NCBI RefSeq assembly: GCF_000429485.1
Contig: NZ_KE386910.1
Location: 62,001-126,000 of the forward strand
Direction of reading: 5' to 3'
Source: Aliagarivorans marinus DSM 23064
Lineage (GTDB): Bacteria; Pseudomonadota; Gammaproteobacteria; Enterobacterales; Celerinatantimonadaceae
Length of the DNA: 64,000 bases
Both the position numbers and the translations under genes were made by a program. Shown piece by piece: positions 16,227-24,382 of the stretch. A model generated the notes under the pieces. The model saw only the letters and a list, made by a program, of their open reading frames with translations, searched no databases and was not told the origin of the DNA. The first letter of the stretch is position 1. The number at the start of each line of letters is the position of its first letter.

Positions 16227-16245
16227 AATGGTAATAATTGTTATT
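16227..16245 (+). promoter_or_regulatory. Candidate Fur box upstream of feoA
   Basis: AATGGTAATAATTGTTATT matches the 19-bp Fur consensus GATAATGATAATCATTATC at 12 positions and lies within a partial palindrome (CAAAT ... ATTTG). It would overlap the transcription start predicted from the FNR site, a fitting place for iron-dependent repression. Confidence 0.6.
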
Positions 16246-16256
16246 TGGAGTAAGGG

Positions 16257-16484
16257 ATGCGACTCAATCAGTTAACTCCGGGCCAGCGTGCACAAGTGCT
16301 CGACCTCAATCTTTTATCATCTGCGATGCGTCGCAAGCTCTTATCAGTGGGTGTTTTGCCCAATACAGAACTCCAGCTTATCCGAACCGCGCCGTTTGGC
16401 AGCCCTTTGCAGCTTAAGGCTAAAGGGATCAGTTTCGCCTTGGATTTGGATCAAGCGAAGAAAATCGAGGTACAAGCGCTATGA
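16257..16484 (+). CDS. feoA: Ferrous iron transport protein FeoA
   Basis: 75-aa SH3-like cytoplasmic protein. The pattern LTPGQRAQVLDLN, RRKLLSVGVLPNTELQLI and GSPLQLKAKGISFALDLDQAKKIEV is typical of FeoA. It assists FeoB in GTP-driven Fe2+ import. GGAG precedes the ATG. Its stop overlaps the feoB start as ATGA, so translation is coupled. First gene of feoABC, behind FNR- and Fur-like sites. Confidence 0.95.
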   Translation: MRLNQLTPGQRAQVLDLNLLSSAMRRKLLSVGVLPNTELQLIRTAPFGSPLQLKAKGISFALDLDQAKKIEVQAL

Positions 16485-18778
16485 AGGATTGCTGCGACAG
16501 CCAACGTGAACAAGCGATACTGAACAGGGATAGTTTGAATATCGCCACCATCGGTAACCCGAATAGCGGGAAGACCACCTTATTTAACGCCTTAACCGGT
16601 GCCCGTCAGCGTGTGGGTAACTTCAGCGGCGTGACCGTTGAGAAGGCCAGCGGCCAATTCACTGCCAGCGATAAGCAGATTAACTTAGTCGACCTGCCGG
16701 GTGTTTATAGCCTGGAAAGCATGGGCGACAAGGGCGCGCTGGATGAAAAGGTGGCGCGTGATTACCTGGAGCAGCATCAACTGGACTTGGTGATTAACGT
16801 GGTGGATGCCTCGAGCCTGGAGCGCGGCCTATTCTTGAGTCTACAGCTTAAAGAGCTGGGTTTGCCGGTTCTGCTGGTCGTTAACAAGATGGATACCGAC
16901 AAAGCCAAGCAGCTGGATATCAACACCGCCGCCCTAAGCGAAGCGCTAAAGATGCCGGTAATGGCCTTAAGCGCCACTCACAAAGGCGATGTGGAAAAGC
17001 TCAAGCGCAAGCTTATCGCCCAAACGGTTTTGGCCCAGCAAGCTGGCCAGCCCGCGGTGAGCTACCCCGATGCCATCAATCAATTCTTCCTAGGCGCTGA
17101 GGCGATTGGCTTAAGCCGCCGCGACGCCTTTGATTTACTCAATGATGAGCAGCCCGCCTGTGTTGAAGGCGATTCGGCCTTGAGCGAACAAGCTCAGCGC
17201 TTGCGCACCAATATTGGCAACTACGACATTGAGCTGGGCTTGGCAGAAGCACGCTATAGCCGAATCTACGAGATCACCCAGTTTGCCGTGAAGGCAAAAG
17301 GGCAGCTATCGCAAGATGTTAGTGAGCGCCTGGATAAGGTATTGCTGAACAAATGGCTGGGGATCCCGGCATTTTTGCTAAGCATGTACGCCATGTTTAT
17401 GTTTGCCATCCACGGTGGGGCGGTTTTCATCGACTTCTTCGATATCACCTTTGGCACCGTGTTTGTCGATGGCGTGGCTCAGCTGCTGGAGGCGCTGAGC
17501 GCCCCGGGCTGGCTGGTGATGATCTTCTCTGAAGGGATCGGTGCCGGTATCCAAACCGTTGCCACCTTTATCCCGGTGATTGCCTTCTTATACCTGTTCT
17601 TGGCAGTGTTGGAGAGCTCTGGCTACCTGGCCCGTGCAGCCTTCGTGGTTGACCGCTTTATGCAGAAAATCGGCCTGCCGGGCAAGGCCTTTGTACCGAT
17701 GCTGATGGGCTTTGGCTGTACTGTGCCTGCGGTGATGGCGACCCGAGTGTTGGAAAAAGAGCGCGAGCGTATTCTTACGTCGGCGATGAGTCCGTTTATG
17801 TCCTGTGGGGCGCGTCTGCCGGTATACGCATTGTTTGTAGCGGCCTTCTTCCCCCACAATGGTCAGAACGTGGTGTTTGTGCTCTACCTGCTGGGGATCT
17901 TGGCCGCGGTTGTTACCGGTCTGCTACTCAAGCACACCCTGCTACCGGGGAGCGCCCAGGAAAACCTGTTGGAGCTGCCTGACTATCAGATCCCCCGCGT
18001 TAGCAATATCTTGCTGCTGACCTGGCAGAAGGTACGCGGCTTTATCATGGGGGCGGGTAAAACCATTGTGGTGGTAGTCGCCATCTTAAGTGTGCTTAAC
18101 TCGATTACCCTGAAAGGGGAGGCTACCGATCCGGGCAGCGATGACGCCATCTTGGCTCAGGCTTCGCAGCTGGTTACGCCGGTATTCGCGCCGATGGGCG
18201 TGGAAGAGAACAACTGGCAGGCTACTGTGGGGATTGTAACTGGCCTGTTCGCCAAAGAGGCGGTCATCGGCACTCTTAATACCCTCTATTCAGATGCCGG
18301 TGAAGACGAGGCTTGGAGCTATGGCGAGCGCTTTGCCGAGGCCTTTGCCACGATTCCCGACAACCTATTCGATATGAGCTTTAGCGATCCGCTGGGGATT
18401 GCGGTGGAAGAGGGGTTAAGCGAGCAAGAAGCGGCCGACGAGCTGGAAGTGGACCTGACCACCATGAACATGCTGCAGCAGCACTTTACCAGCGCCTCTG
18501 CGGTGGCCTACATGCTGTTTATCTTGCTGTATATGCCTTGCGCGGCGGCGATGGGGGCGATAGTGAAGGAGTTAGGCAACGCCTGGGCCCGCTTGATTGC
18601 GGTGTGGAGCACCTTGCTGGCCTATTGCAGCGCAACCGGCTATTACCAAGTGATGAACTTTAGCCACGCGCCGCTGAAGTCTAGCTTAACCTTACTCGGT
18701 GTCGCCCTTGCCGTAGGGATATTTGTTATCGCACTAAAACGTATGGGGCGCCGCAACTATGACCTCGCAGCAGCGTAA
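16481..18778 (+). CDS. feoB: Ferrous iron transporter FeoB
   Basis: 765-aa inner-membrane Fe2+ transporter. The N-terminal G domain shows G1 GNPNSGKTT (residues 25-33), G2 Thr in SGVTVEK, G3 DLPGVYSL and G4 NKMD. A helical GDI-like segment leads into the transport domain with two gate regions (ESSGYLARAAFVVDRFMQ ... GFGCTVPAVMATR, and SPFMSCGARLPVYALF). The length is normal for the family. The last codons (NYDLAAA and stop) are part of a 26-bp sequence repeated three times in tandem into feoC. Co-transcribed with feoA and feoC. Confidence 0.96.
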   Translation: MKDCCDSQREQAILNRDSLNIATIGNPNSGKTTLFNALTGARQRVGNFSGVTVEKASGQFTASDKQINLVDLPGVYSLESMGDKGALDEKVARDYLEQHQLDLVINVVDASSLERGLFLSLQLKELGLPVLLVVNKMDTDKAKQLDINTAALSEALKMPVMALSATHKGDVEKLKRKLIAQTVLAQQAGQPAVSYPDAINQFFLGAEAIGLSRRDAFDLLNDEQPACVEGDSALSEQAQRLRTNIGNYDIELGLAEARYSRIYEITQFAVKAKGQLSQDVSERLDKVLLNKWLGIPAFLLSMYAMFMFAIHGGAVFIDFFDITFGTVFVDGVAQLLEALSAPGWLVMIFSEGIGAGIQTVATFIPVIAFLYLFLAVLESSGYLARAAFVVDRFMQKIGLPGKAFVPMLMGFGCTVPAVMATRVLEKERERILTSAMSPFMSCGARLPVYALFVAAFFPHNGQNVVFVLYLLGILAAVVTGLLLKHTLLPGSAQENLLELPDYQIPRVSNILLLTWQKVRGFIMGAGKTIVVVVAILSVLNSITLKGEATDPGSDDAILAQASQLVTPVFAPMGVEENNWQATVGIVTGLFAKEAVIGTLNTLYSDAGEDEAWSYGERFAEAFATIPDNLFDMSFSDPLGIAVEEGLSEQEAADELEVDLTTMNMLQQHFTSASAVAYMLFILLYMPCAAAMGAIVKELGNAWARLIAVWSTLLAYCSATGYYQVMNFSHAPLKSSLTLLGVALAVGIFVIALKRMGRRNYDLAAA

Positions 18779-18832
18779 AAAACTATGACCTTGCAGCAGC
18801 GTAAAAAACTATGATCTTGCAGCAGCTTAAAC
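18755..18832 (+). repeat. Three tandem 26-bp repeats at the feoB/feoC junction
   Basis: Units at 18755-18780, 18781-18806 and 18807-18832. Units 1 and 2 differ at one base (AACTATGACCTCGCAGCAGC versus AACTATGACCTTGCAGCAGC, then GTAAAA in both); unit 3 has two further changes. Unit 1 holds the last codons and stop of feoB, and unit 3 holds the feoC start. Each unit has an ATG, but those in units 1 and 2 open only 9-codon frames (MT-S/L-QQRKKL and stop). It looks like a duplicated gene junction. Confidence 0.92.
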
Positions 18833-19053
18833 AAGCGATTATCGATCAGCCGGGCATTAGCCTGGCTGAGCTGGCGCGAAAGTTCCGACTGAGCGAAGAT
18901 GCCTGCAGCGCCATGCTGCAGCCTTGGGTCGCCCGGCAACGTCTGACCATGCAATCATTGCCGGGCTGCTCGGGCAGTTGCGGCTGTCAGATCGGTGAGC
19001 AATTCACCCTGTATTGGCAGCCTGAGCAACAGATCGGCGTGCGTTTGTGCTAA
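18811..19053 (+). CDS. feoC: FeoC-like winged-helix protein
   Basis: 80-aa protein of the FeoC type: an N-terminal winged helix (ILQQLKQAII, ISLAELARKFRLSEDACSAML, PWVARQRLTMQS) followed by a cysteine cluster CSGSCGC that could hold an iron-sulfur centre. FeoC proteins interact with FeoB and may tune its stability. The start is in the third unit of the tandem 26-bp repeat. No separate ribosome binding site is apparent within the repeat, so translation may depend on coupling through the upstream short frames. Last gene of the operon; convergent with the EAL gene. Confidence 0.85.
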   Translation: MILQQLKQAIIDQPGISLAELARKFRLSEDACSAMLQPWVARQRLTMQSLPGCSGSCGCQIGEQFTLYWQPEQQIGVRLC

Positions 19054-19078
19054 TGACTCATGGGCGACAGGCTGAACG

Positions 19079-20596
19079 CTAGTCGCCCAAGCCATCTAAA
19101 AATTGCTCGATGCTGGTGGGTTTGCCATACATCCAGCCTTGAGCATACTCCACCCCTAACTCGCGCAGCGCGCGGGCCTGCATAATATTCTCGACCCCTT
19201 CGGCCACTACTTTCAGCTCACTGCTGTGGGCAATATCGATAATCATTGGGATCAACGATGAGCGGATTGCGCCTTCTTCCAGCTCATAGGTGAAGCTGCG
19301 GTCAATCTTCAGGTAATGACAAGAGAATCGCTTGAGCTGCTGCAAATTGGAGTAGCCGGTGCCGAAATCGTCGATGGCGATCTCCAAGCCATGGTCAATT
19401 AAATGTTGGATATTCTGTCTCGCTTGCGGGGCATCGAGGTGTAGATCTTCGGTTATTTCTAAGGTGATAGAGCCGGGAAAGGCCTGCACTTCTGGCCAGT
19501 CGAGTAGCTCGACAATCTTGTTTGACTCCACATCGCTCGGGAACACGTTAAAGCTGAGCTTGAGGTGTTTGAGTTGCTCGCCGGGGCCAATCATCCGTTG
19601 CAGGCTTTCGGTGACGATGTGTTGGGTGAAGCGCCAGCTCAGACCTTGGCGCTGCAGCTCGGGGATGAACTGATCGGGCGTTAGGCTGCCTTGCGCATCG
19701 TTAAAGCGCGCCAAGATCTCACCGCCAATCACCTTGTCGGTGTTGATATCGACAATCACTTGGATCACCGGATAGAAGCAGTGGCGACTTAGCCCACGGC
19801 GTACCCGGCTGGCAATGGTGGCACGATGCTGCAACCAATAAAAGGCCGAGTTGTAGCTCAGCAGCAGCATTAGCAGCAAGACCATTAACGACATAAGCAC
19901 CAGCTCAGGGCGAGTCTTGAGGATGCTTAGATGGTCAGTCTCTATGCCCATGCAAAAACGCGAGTGAATAGCGCAACGTTGGCTTAGGTGGGACTGCGCG
20001 CTACGGTGCAAAAGAGTGCCCGGTTGGGTCATGTTGAACAGCTCAGGTTCGCCAAATATTGGGATCAGGCCATTGCTGCTGCGCCCAACGATTTGCCAGC
20101 GATGGCTGGTGATGTCCGCTGGGTTCAATTGGTTACCATCGACCACTGCATTAAAGCGGCCCAACTGCATGATATGGGCGCGGTAGGCGAAATCGAAGAT
20201 GTATAGCTCTTCATCGATCCACACGCTGATCTGCTGATCGGTGCGATAGCTGGGCGCTTGAATCGGCAGTGGCGGTTCAATCGGTCCACTGGCGGTGGTG
20301 CAGGAGAGGTGATCGTTATCGATAAGGCCGATGTCTTGAATAAAGGGGTTAAGAAACACCGCCCGGCGCATATGCAGTAACAGCGCTTCGTCGCATTGCT
20401 CAGAGGGCAGTTGATTAAGCTGCTCAAGGGAGCCGGCTACCGAGGTAAACACTTTATCAGCGAGGTTTAAATAGCTATCAAGTAATCGCTGCTGCTCGCG
20501 AAACAGCCAACTGGAGAAGATCAGCGTGAGCGCCAGCGTGCCCAATAAGGTGATGGTAACGGCAAAGGAAAACGACAGAAAGCGGTGTTTATTCAA
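19079..20596 (-). CDS. c-di-GMP phosphodiesterase with CSS periplasmic sensor (EAL domain)
   Basis: 505-aa inner-membrane protein. There are two membrane helices, one at the N-terminus (about 8-30, LSFSFAVTITLLGTLALTLIF) and one at about 230-250. The periplasmic part between them has the CSS-type cysteines (SEQCDEALL and HLSCTTASG), a redox-sensing arrangement known for PdeB/PdeC-like enzymes. The C-terminal EAL domain keeps the catalytic signatures GGEILARF (EAL position), LSFNVFPSD, LEITEDLHL, AIDDFGTGYSNL, LKIDRSFT and VVAEGVEN, so it should be active in c-di-GMP hydrolysis. No GGDEF domain is present. It is a single gene with its own upstream region and no linked partner. Confidence 0.9.
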   Translation of the reverse strand: MNKHRFLSFSFAVTITLLGTLALTLIFSSWLFREQQRLLDSYLNLADKVFTSVAGSLEQLNQLPSEQCDEALLLHMRRAVFLNPFIQDIGLIDNDHLSCTTASGPIEPPLPIQAPSYRTDQQISVWIDEELYIFDFAYRAHIMQLGRFNAVVDGNQLNPADITSHRWQIVGRSSNGLIPIFGEPELFNMTQPGTLLHRSAQSHLSQRCAIHSRFCMGIETDHLSILKTRPELVLMSLMVLLLMLLLSYNSAFYWLQHRATIASRVRRGLSRHCFYPVIQVIVDINTDKVIGGEILARFNDAQGSLTPDQFIPELQRQGLSWRFTQHIVTESLQRMIGPGEQLKHLKLSFNVFPSDVESNKIVELLDWPEVQAFPGSITLEITEDLHLDAPQARQNIQHLIDHGLEIAIDDFGTGYSNLQQLKRFSCHYLKIDRSFTYELEEGAIRSSLIPMIIDIAHSSELKVVAEGVENIMQARALRELGVEYAQGWMYGKPTSIEQFLDGLGD

Positions 20597-20717
20597 GCAA
20601 TTGTCTCGGGTCGAAAAATGTAACTACTTGAATATAGACGAAAGCAGCTGGTTCGCTGGGGCTTGATGATTAAATTTTGCTCCTAGACAAATATTCGTAA
20701 TATTAAGCCGTGGCTAG

Positions 20718-20745
20718 TTGTAAGTATTGTGAATATCCCTATAAT
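20718..20745 (+). promoter_or_regulatory. Promoter of the lysine riboswitch transcript
   Basis: TTGTAA (20718-20723), a 16-base spacer, then a consensus TATAAT (20740-20745). It lies just before the riboswitch P1 stem at 20761, at the right distance for a start near 20752. Confidence 0.75.
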
Positions 20746-20760
20746 GTCGGCTAATCTTTT

Positions 20761-20920
20761 GGTAGAGGAGCTTTAGTCAAGAGTATTGCAACACCGGGTG
20801 ATGCCTATGGGGTTGTGAGAAAGGGGCCAAAGCCGAAGTGGATAACACATCAATGTTATCTGCTGGTGCTGTACTTAACAGGTACAGTACTGTCATGGTT
20901 TTATACCGTGGAGCGCTACC
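20761..20920 (+). ncRNA. Lysine riboswitch (L box)
   Basis: Closing stem P1 pairs GGTAG (20761-20765) with CTACC (20916-20920). Between them are the conserved parts of the lysine aptamer in order: AGAGGAGCTTTAGTCAAGAGTA (20764-20785, loop-E-like region), a GGGTGATGCC arm, GAAAGGGGCCAAAGCCGAAG (20819-20838), the P4 hairpin GATAACA/TGTTATC, CTGGTGCTGTAC with a P5 hairpin, and ACTGTCA before the 3' half. Lysine binding should lower expression of the following NhaC-family carrier. No terminator with a T run follows, so control is probably at translation. Confidence 0.9.
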
Positions 20921-21001
20921 GGTGATCAGCTCCCTTCGCAATAGTGGTTCTCTGATCTCGTGTATCGCTCCTAAGATGTTACACAGAAACACAGAGAACA
21001 T

Positions 21002-22609
21002 ATGCAAACACTACTTACAACCTATCCCGCACTGTCATTGCTGCCACCACTTCTAGCACTAGGTATGGCGCTGATTACCCGCAAGGTTATCTTGTCGCTG
21101 GCTGGCGGTATCATCCTTGGCGCGTTGCTGGTCAACAATTTTGTCCCTGGCGAAACCGCACAATACATCTTCGATACTGCACTGGCTTTGGTGTGGGAAT
21201 CAGCCGAATACGACGCCGCTGGTAATCTGCTTGAAGCGGGCGGACTCGAGCTATGGAACGTTGAGATTATCATCTTCCTACTGGTGCTCGGTGCGATGAC
21301 CAGCATCATGACCCTAAGCGGTGCTACTCACGCCTTTGCAGAGAAAGCCAAGCAACGCCTGACTAAGCGCCGTGATGCCACCTTGCTAACGGCACTGCTA
21401 AGCTTCGTGGTCTTTGTGGATGATTACTTCCACAGCCTGGCCGTGGGCAGCGTTACCCGCCCGGTGACCGACCAATTCAAGGTAAGCCGCGCCAAGCTGG
21501 CTTACTTGCTGGACTCAACAGCAGCGCCAATGTGTGTATTGATGCCACTTTCTAGCTGGGGTGCCTACATCATCGCGCTAGTGGGTGGCCTGCTGGTTAC
21601 CCATGGCATGACCGAGATGGCGCCGCTAACCGCCTTTGTTGCGATGATCCCATTTAACTTCTATGCCCTGTTTGCGCTGATGTTGGCCTTGGCGGTTGCC
21701 TACTTCAACATCAACCTAGGCGGCATGAAAGTGCACGAAGAGCGCGCTCAGACCCAAGGCCTGCTGTTTGACCCGGCTAAACCTGAGCCTGCTGGCGCAA
21801 GCGCAGAGTTTGAGCATTCGCCAAATGGCCACGCTATGGGTTTGATCCTGCCAATCTTGGTGCTGATCCTATCTACCTTCGCATGCTTTGTGATCACTGG
21901 TCACATGGCCTCTGAGCCGGAAGCCGGCTTCTCGATTCTGGCATCGCTGGAGAACACCGATGTGACCCGTTCACTGGTCATCGGTGCAGTATTGGCCACC
22001 GTTGTAGCGCTGGGCTTCACTGTTGCTCAAGGTGAATCTGCTGGCCGCATTGGCCACGCTACCCTGCTAGGCGCGAAGTCAATGTTACCTGCCATCCTTA
22101 TCCTGCTGTTCGCTTGGGGGATTGGTAGTGTGATTGGCGACCTGGAAACCGGTAAGTTCCTGGCCACCATGGTGGAAGATACCCTAAGCCCAAGCTTGCT
22201 GCCGCTATTGGTATTCATTCTGGCGGGCATCATGGCATTCTCTACTGGTACTAGCTGGGGCACTTTCGGCATTATGTTGCCAATCGCTGCTGACATGGCG
22301 GCAGGTACCGATATCAGTCTGATGCTGCCAATGCTGTCGGCAGTACTTGCCGGTGCAGTATTTGGTGACCACGCATCGCCTATCTCAGATACCTCTATAC
22401 TTTCTTCGACCGGTGCGGCTTGTGACCATATGGACCACGTTAACACCCAGCTGCCTTATGCACTGCTGGCCGGTGGTATCAGCGTGGTTAGCTACTTGGT
22501 ATATGGCTTTACCGGTAGCGTGATTCTGGCACTGGGCCTTGGCTTAGCGATTCTGGCAGCGCTGGTAATCAAAGGCTGTCAAAACGCACCCGTTGGGCAG
22601 AGCGCCTAA
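21002..22609 (+). CDS. lysW: NhaC-family transporter, probable lysine uptake (LysW type)
   Basis: 535-aa inner-membrane carrier of the NhaC Na+/H+ antiporter superfamily, with about 11-12 membrane segments. Family-like stretches are visible: LGAMTSIMTLSGATHAFAEK, VVFVDDYFHSLAVGS, PMCVLMPLSSWGAYI, ILAGIMAFSTGTSWGTFGIM and VFGDHASPISDTSILSSTGA. Annotation tools would call it a sodium/proton antiporter, but the lysine riboswitch directly in front points to lysine import, as proposed for LysW proteins in gammaproteobacteria. The ATG at 21002 is preceded by ACAGAGAAC. It is transcribed alone and ends in a strong terminator. The substrate is inferred, not shown by the protein sequence. Confidence 0.87.
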   Translation: MQTLLTTYPALSLLPPLLALGMALITRKVILSLAGGIILGALLVNNFVPGETAQYIFDTALALVWESAEYDAAGNLLEAGGLELWNVEIIIFLLVLGAMTSIMTLSGATHAFAEKAKQRLTKRRDATLLTALLSFVVFVDDYFHSLAVGSVTRPVTDQFKVSRAKLAYLLDSTAAPMCVLMPLSSWGAYIIALVGGLLVTHGMTEMAPLTAFVAMIPFNFYALFALMLALAVAYFNINLGGMKVHEERAQTQGLLFDPAKPEPAGASAEFEHSPNGHAMGLILPILVLILSTFACFVITGHMASEPEAGFSILASLENTDVTRSLVIGAVLATVVALGFTVAQGESAGRIGHATLLGAKSMLPAILILLFAWGIGSVIGDLETGKFLATMVEDTLSPSLLPLLVFILAGIMAFSTGTSWGTFGIMLPIAADMAAGTDISLMLPMLSAVLAGAVFGDHASPISDTSILSSTGAACDHMDHVNTQLPYALLAGGISVVSYLVYGFTGSVILALGLGLAILAALVIKGCQNAPVGQSA

Positions 22610-22630
22610 CAAGCAAACTCGCTTAAACGT

Positions 22631-22657
22631 AAAAGCCCGGTGAATACCGGGCTTTTT
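22631..22657 (+). terminator. Intrinsic terminator after the NhaC-family gene
   Basis: AGCCCGGT (22634-22641), loop GAAT, ACCGGGCT (22646-22653), flanked by an A tract and T6. Confidence 0.92.
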
Positions 22658-22728
22658 TGTGGCCGAACAATAGCAAAGCTGTTATGCGCGACTTGGAGCG
22701 AGGAGGGCGCTAGTGCCTATAAGTATTG

Positions 22729-22884
22729 CTACTCACTGCGCTGTTGCTCTAGCTTACGCTGGTAGTCTTGCTTAACTATTGCTAGCGCGTCTAATACCAC
22801 TTGCGGCTCAAGCTGGTTTTCTTCCAGCAACTGGATCAGGTCGACGGCGAGCTTGATATGGGCGGGGGCGGTTTCTAAAGACAT
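22729..22884 (-). CDS. ybaM: YbaM family protein (DUF2496)
   Basis: 51-aa small protein. [20 protein letters not shown] followed by [20 protein letters not shown] matches the E. coli YbaM/DUF2496 pattern closely. Function is unknown in the family. A longer frame starts at 22911, but the ATG at 22884 has AAGGT upstream at proper spacing and is the family start. It follows the DUF2057 gene on the same strand, separated by a terminator, so it probably has its own promoter. In E. coli ybaM is next to priC, and here priC is also nearby, a conserved neighbourhood. Confidence 0.9.
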   Translation of the reverse strand: MSLETAPAHIKLAVDLIQLLEENQLEPQVVLDALAIVKQDYQRKLEQQRSE

Positions 22885-22907
22885 AGGGACCTTATTCGTT
22901 AGATAAA

Positions 22908-22933
22908 ACAAAGGCCGGATAACCGGCCTTTGT
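22908..22933 (-). terminator. Intrinsic terminator after the DUF2057 gene
   Basis: ACAAAGGCCGG (22908-22918), loop ATAA, CCGGCCTTTGT (22923-22933). Read on the minus strand it ends in TTTGTTTT, so it closes the transcript of the DUF2057 gene. Confidence 0.85.
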
Positions 22934-22955
22934 ACGTTGCTGGCTTACTCAGATT

Positions 22956-23771
22956 CTACTGCTGAATAGCCCATACTTGGAACTGTTTACGGGTAGCTTC
23001 GTCCGCTTTACCGTACCAGAACTGCAGCATTTCCATTTCGGTACCGGCAGCTTCAGGTGCTTCGCCGGTAATCGCCCACACTTGAATCTGCTTGCGCGTG
23101 TCAACCGAGGCCTTATTAAACCAGAAGGTCAACATCTCCATTTCGGTGGTGTTGCTGGTGGAGGTTACCGCTGGCGTAGAGGCTGCTGGTGCTGCCGCAA
23201 CAGCGGTAGTGGCCGCTGCAGTGGTCGCTGCCGCCGCAGGCTGGATAGCTTTTGGTTTTGGCGCTGCAGCCGCGCCTGCTGGCGTGGCGATGATCTGGCT
23301 AGCGTTTTGGGTTTCGTAGGCCGCGATCTCTTCGAGGTAGTCGCGGTTTAGCTGAAAGCCAGGCTTAAGCGGTAGGTGGTAGTACTCGTGACGAACTTGG
23401 CCACCACGCTTATCACTAACACTAAAGCGAGGTTTCTTCGCATACTCTTCGGCTTTACGCACGGTGCGCGGTGAGTCACCCTTTAGCACGATGTCTTGAT
23501 CGGCGCTGAGCTCGAGGTTGATCACGATAGGGCCAGACGAAATAACTTCTGAGTTGTCTGAGCCGCCAACGGTATCGCGATAGCGCACTACGACTTGGTG
23601 AACTCCACCGTCGAGATCAACTTTAGATTTACTGGTAAAAAATGAGCTGACCTTCTCTTTATCCACGTAAAGCAGTTCGAAATTGGTCGGGACAGAAAAG
23701 CTCGCAGCAGCTAGTTGGGCACTGGCCAGGGCAGCGACAGCAGCTGTCATAGCTTTCGTAAAGAGGTGCAT
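22956..23771 (-). CDS. DUF2057 (YccT-like) exported protein with duplicated C-terminal motif
   Basis: 271-aa protein with a signal peptide (MHLFTKAMTAAVAALASAQLAAA). The mature part starts FSVPTNFELLYVDKEKV and includes HQVVVRYRDTVGG, typical of DUF2057. Then comes an Ala/Pro/Thr-rich linker (about residues 165-210), and the end carries two near-copies of a 25-residue motif: TEMEMLTFWFNKASVDTRKQ... and TEMEMLQFWYGKADEATRKQ..., each ending QVWAI. Other DUF2057 proteins usually have a single such motif. It is probably periplasmic; the function is unknown. The gene is 2 bases from the stop of priC upstream and likely shares its transcript. Confidence 0.88.
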   Translation of the reverse strand: MHLFTKAMTAAVAALASAQLAAASFSVPTNFELLYVDKEKVSSFFTSKSKVDLDGGVHQVVVRYRDTVGGSDNSEVISSGPIVINLELSADQDIVLKGDSPRTVRKAEEYAKKPRFSVSDKRGGQVRHEYYHLPLKPGFQLNRDYLEEIAAYETQNASQIIATPAGAAAAPKPKAIQPAAAATTAAATTAVAAAPAASTPAVTSTSNTTEMEMLTFWFNKASVDTRKQIQVWAITGEAPEAAGTEMEMLQFWYGKADEATRKQFQVWAIQQ

Positions 23772-23773
23772 GT

Positions 23774-24382
23774 TTACTCCTTAAAGCGATTGCGGATGAG
23801 TTCCATTTTGTGTTCGATTTTCCACGTGGCTTTCTGACACTCACCTAAGCGAGCCTGTAAAGCCAACAATTCGGCGCCCAGTCTAGCAGTTTCCTTGGGG
23901 TTAACGCTATTGCTACGCTGTTGATTTTTTGCGGCTATTTGTTGATTTAACTGTGTTTCGAAGTGCCGTTGCTGCTCAAGGCGACGTTGCAGCGCACTTA
24001 AGTCATCATTTTGTAGTGTTTGGTTTAGCTGGCGCTTCCACTGTTTCACCCGCTGTTGCTGCTGTTGGTTGCTTTGTTGCTGGTGGCTACGATAGTTGGC
24101 ACTGTTAAGCTGTTTTCTCAGCATGGCGAACTTGCCGACAAAGCGGTCGCGGTACAGGGCGAGCAGATCGATATCTTGGCTAAGTTCGCTAAGCTTCACC
24201 AGCCGCTGCAGATCGTGAGTAAGCTCTTCTACATAGTCGAGATAGTTGTCGCTGCGGCAGGAAAAGCGCTCGTCTAACACGCTTAAGCGCGCATAGGCGT
24301 GGCGCTCGCCTTTTTGGTCGATCTGTTCTGCCAGCAAGCGTAGCTCGTAGAGCTGGCGATTTAGACGGTCTAGCTGAACCAT
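23774..24382 (-). CDS. priC: Primosomal replication protein N'' (PriC)
   Basis: 202-aa cytoplasmic protein, helical throughout and rich in Gln, Leu and Arg. The C-terminal part (LQRRLEQQRHFETQLNQQI ... RLGECQKATWKIEHKMELI) matches the better-conserved end of PriC. In E. coli PriC binds SSB-coated forks and loads DnaB to restart replication. It overlaps the upstream TauE/SafE gene by 13 bases and precedes the DUF2057 gene by 2 bases, which implies one transcript. PriC proteins diverge strongly, so the call depends on pattern and on the nearby ybaM. Confidence 0.82.
   Translation of the reverse strand: MVQLDRLNRQLYELRLLAEQIDQKGERHAYARLSVLDERFSCRSDNYLDYVEELTHDLQRLVKLSELSQDIDLLALYRDRFVGKFAMLRKQLNSANYRSHQQQSNQQQQQRVKQWKRQLNQTLQNDDLSALQRRLEQQRHFETQLNQQIAAKNQQRSNSVNPKETARLGAELLALQARLGECQKATWKIEHKMELIRNRFKE

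Noticed and set aside
19061..19089. Hairpin TGGGCGAC/GTCGCCCA between feoC and the EAL gene
   Set aside because: The stem is good, but neither strand has a T run, so it is not called as a terminator.
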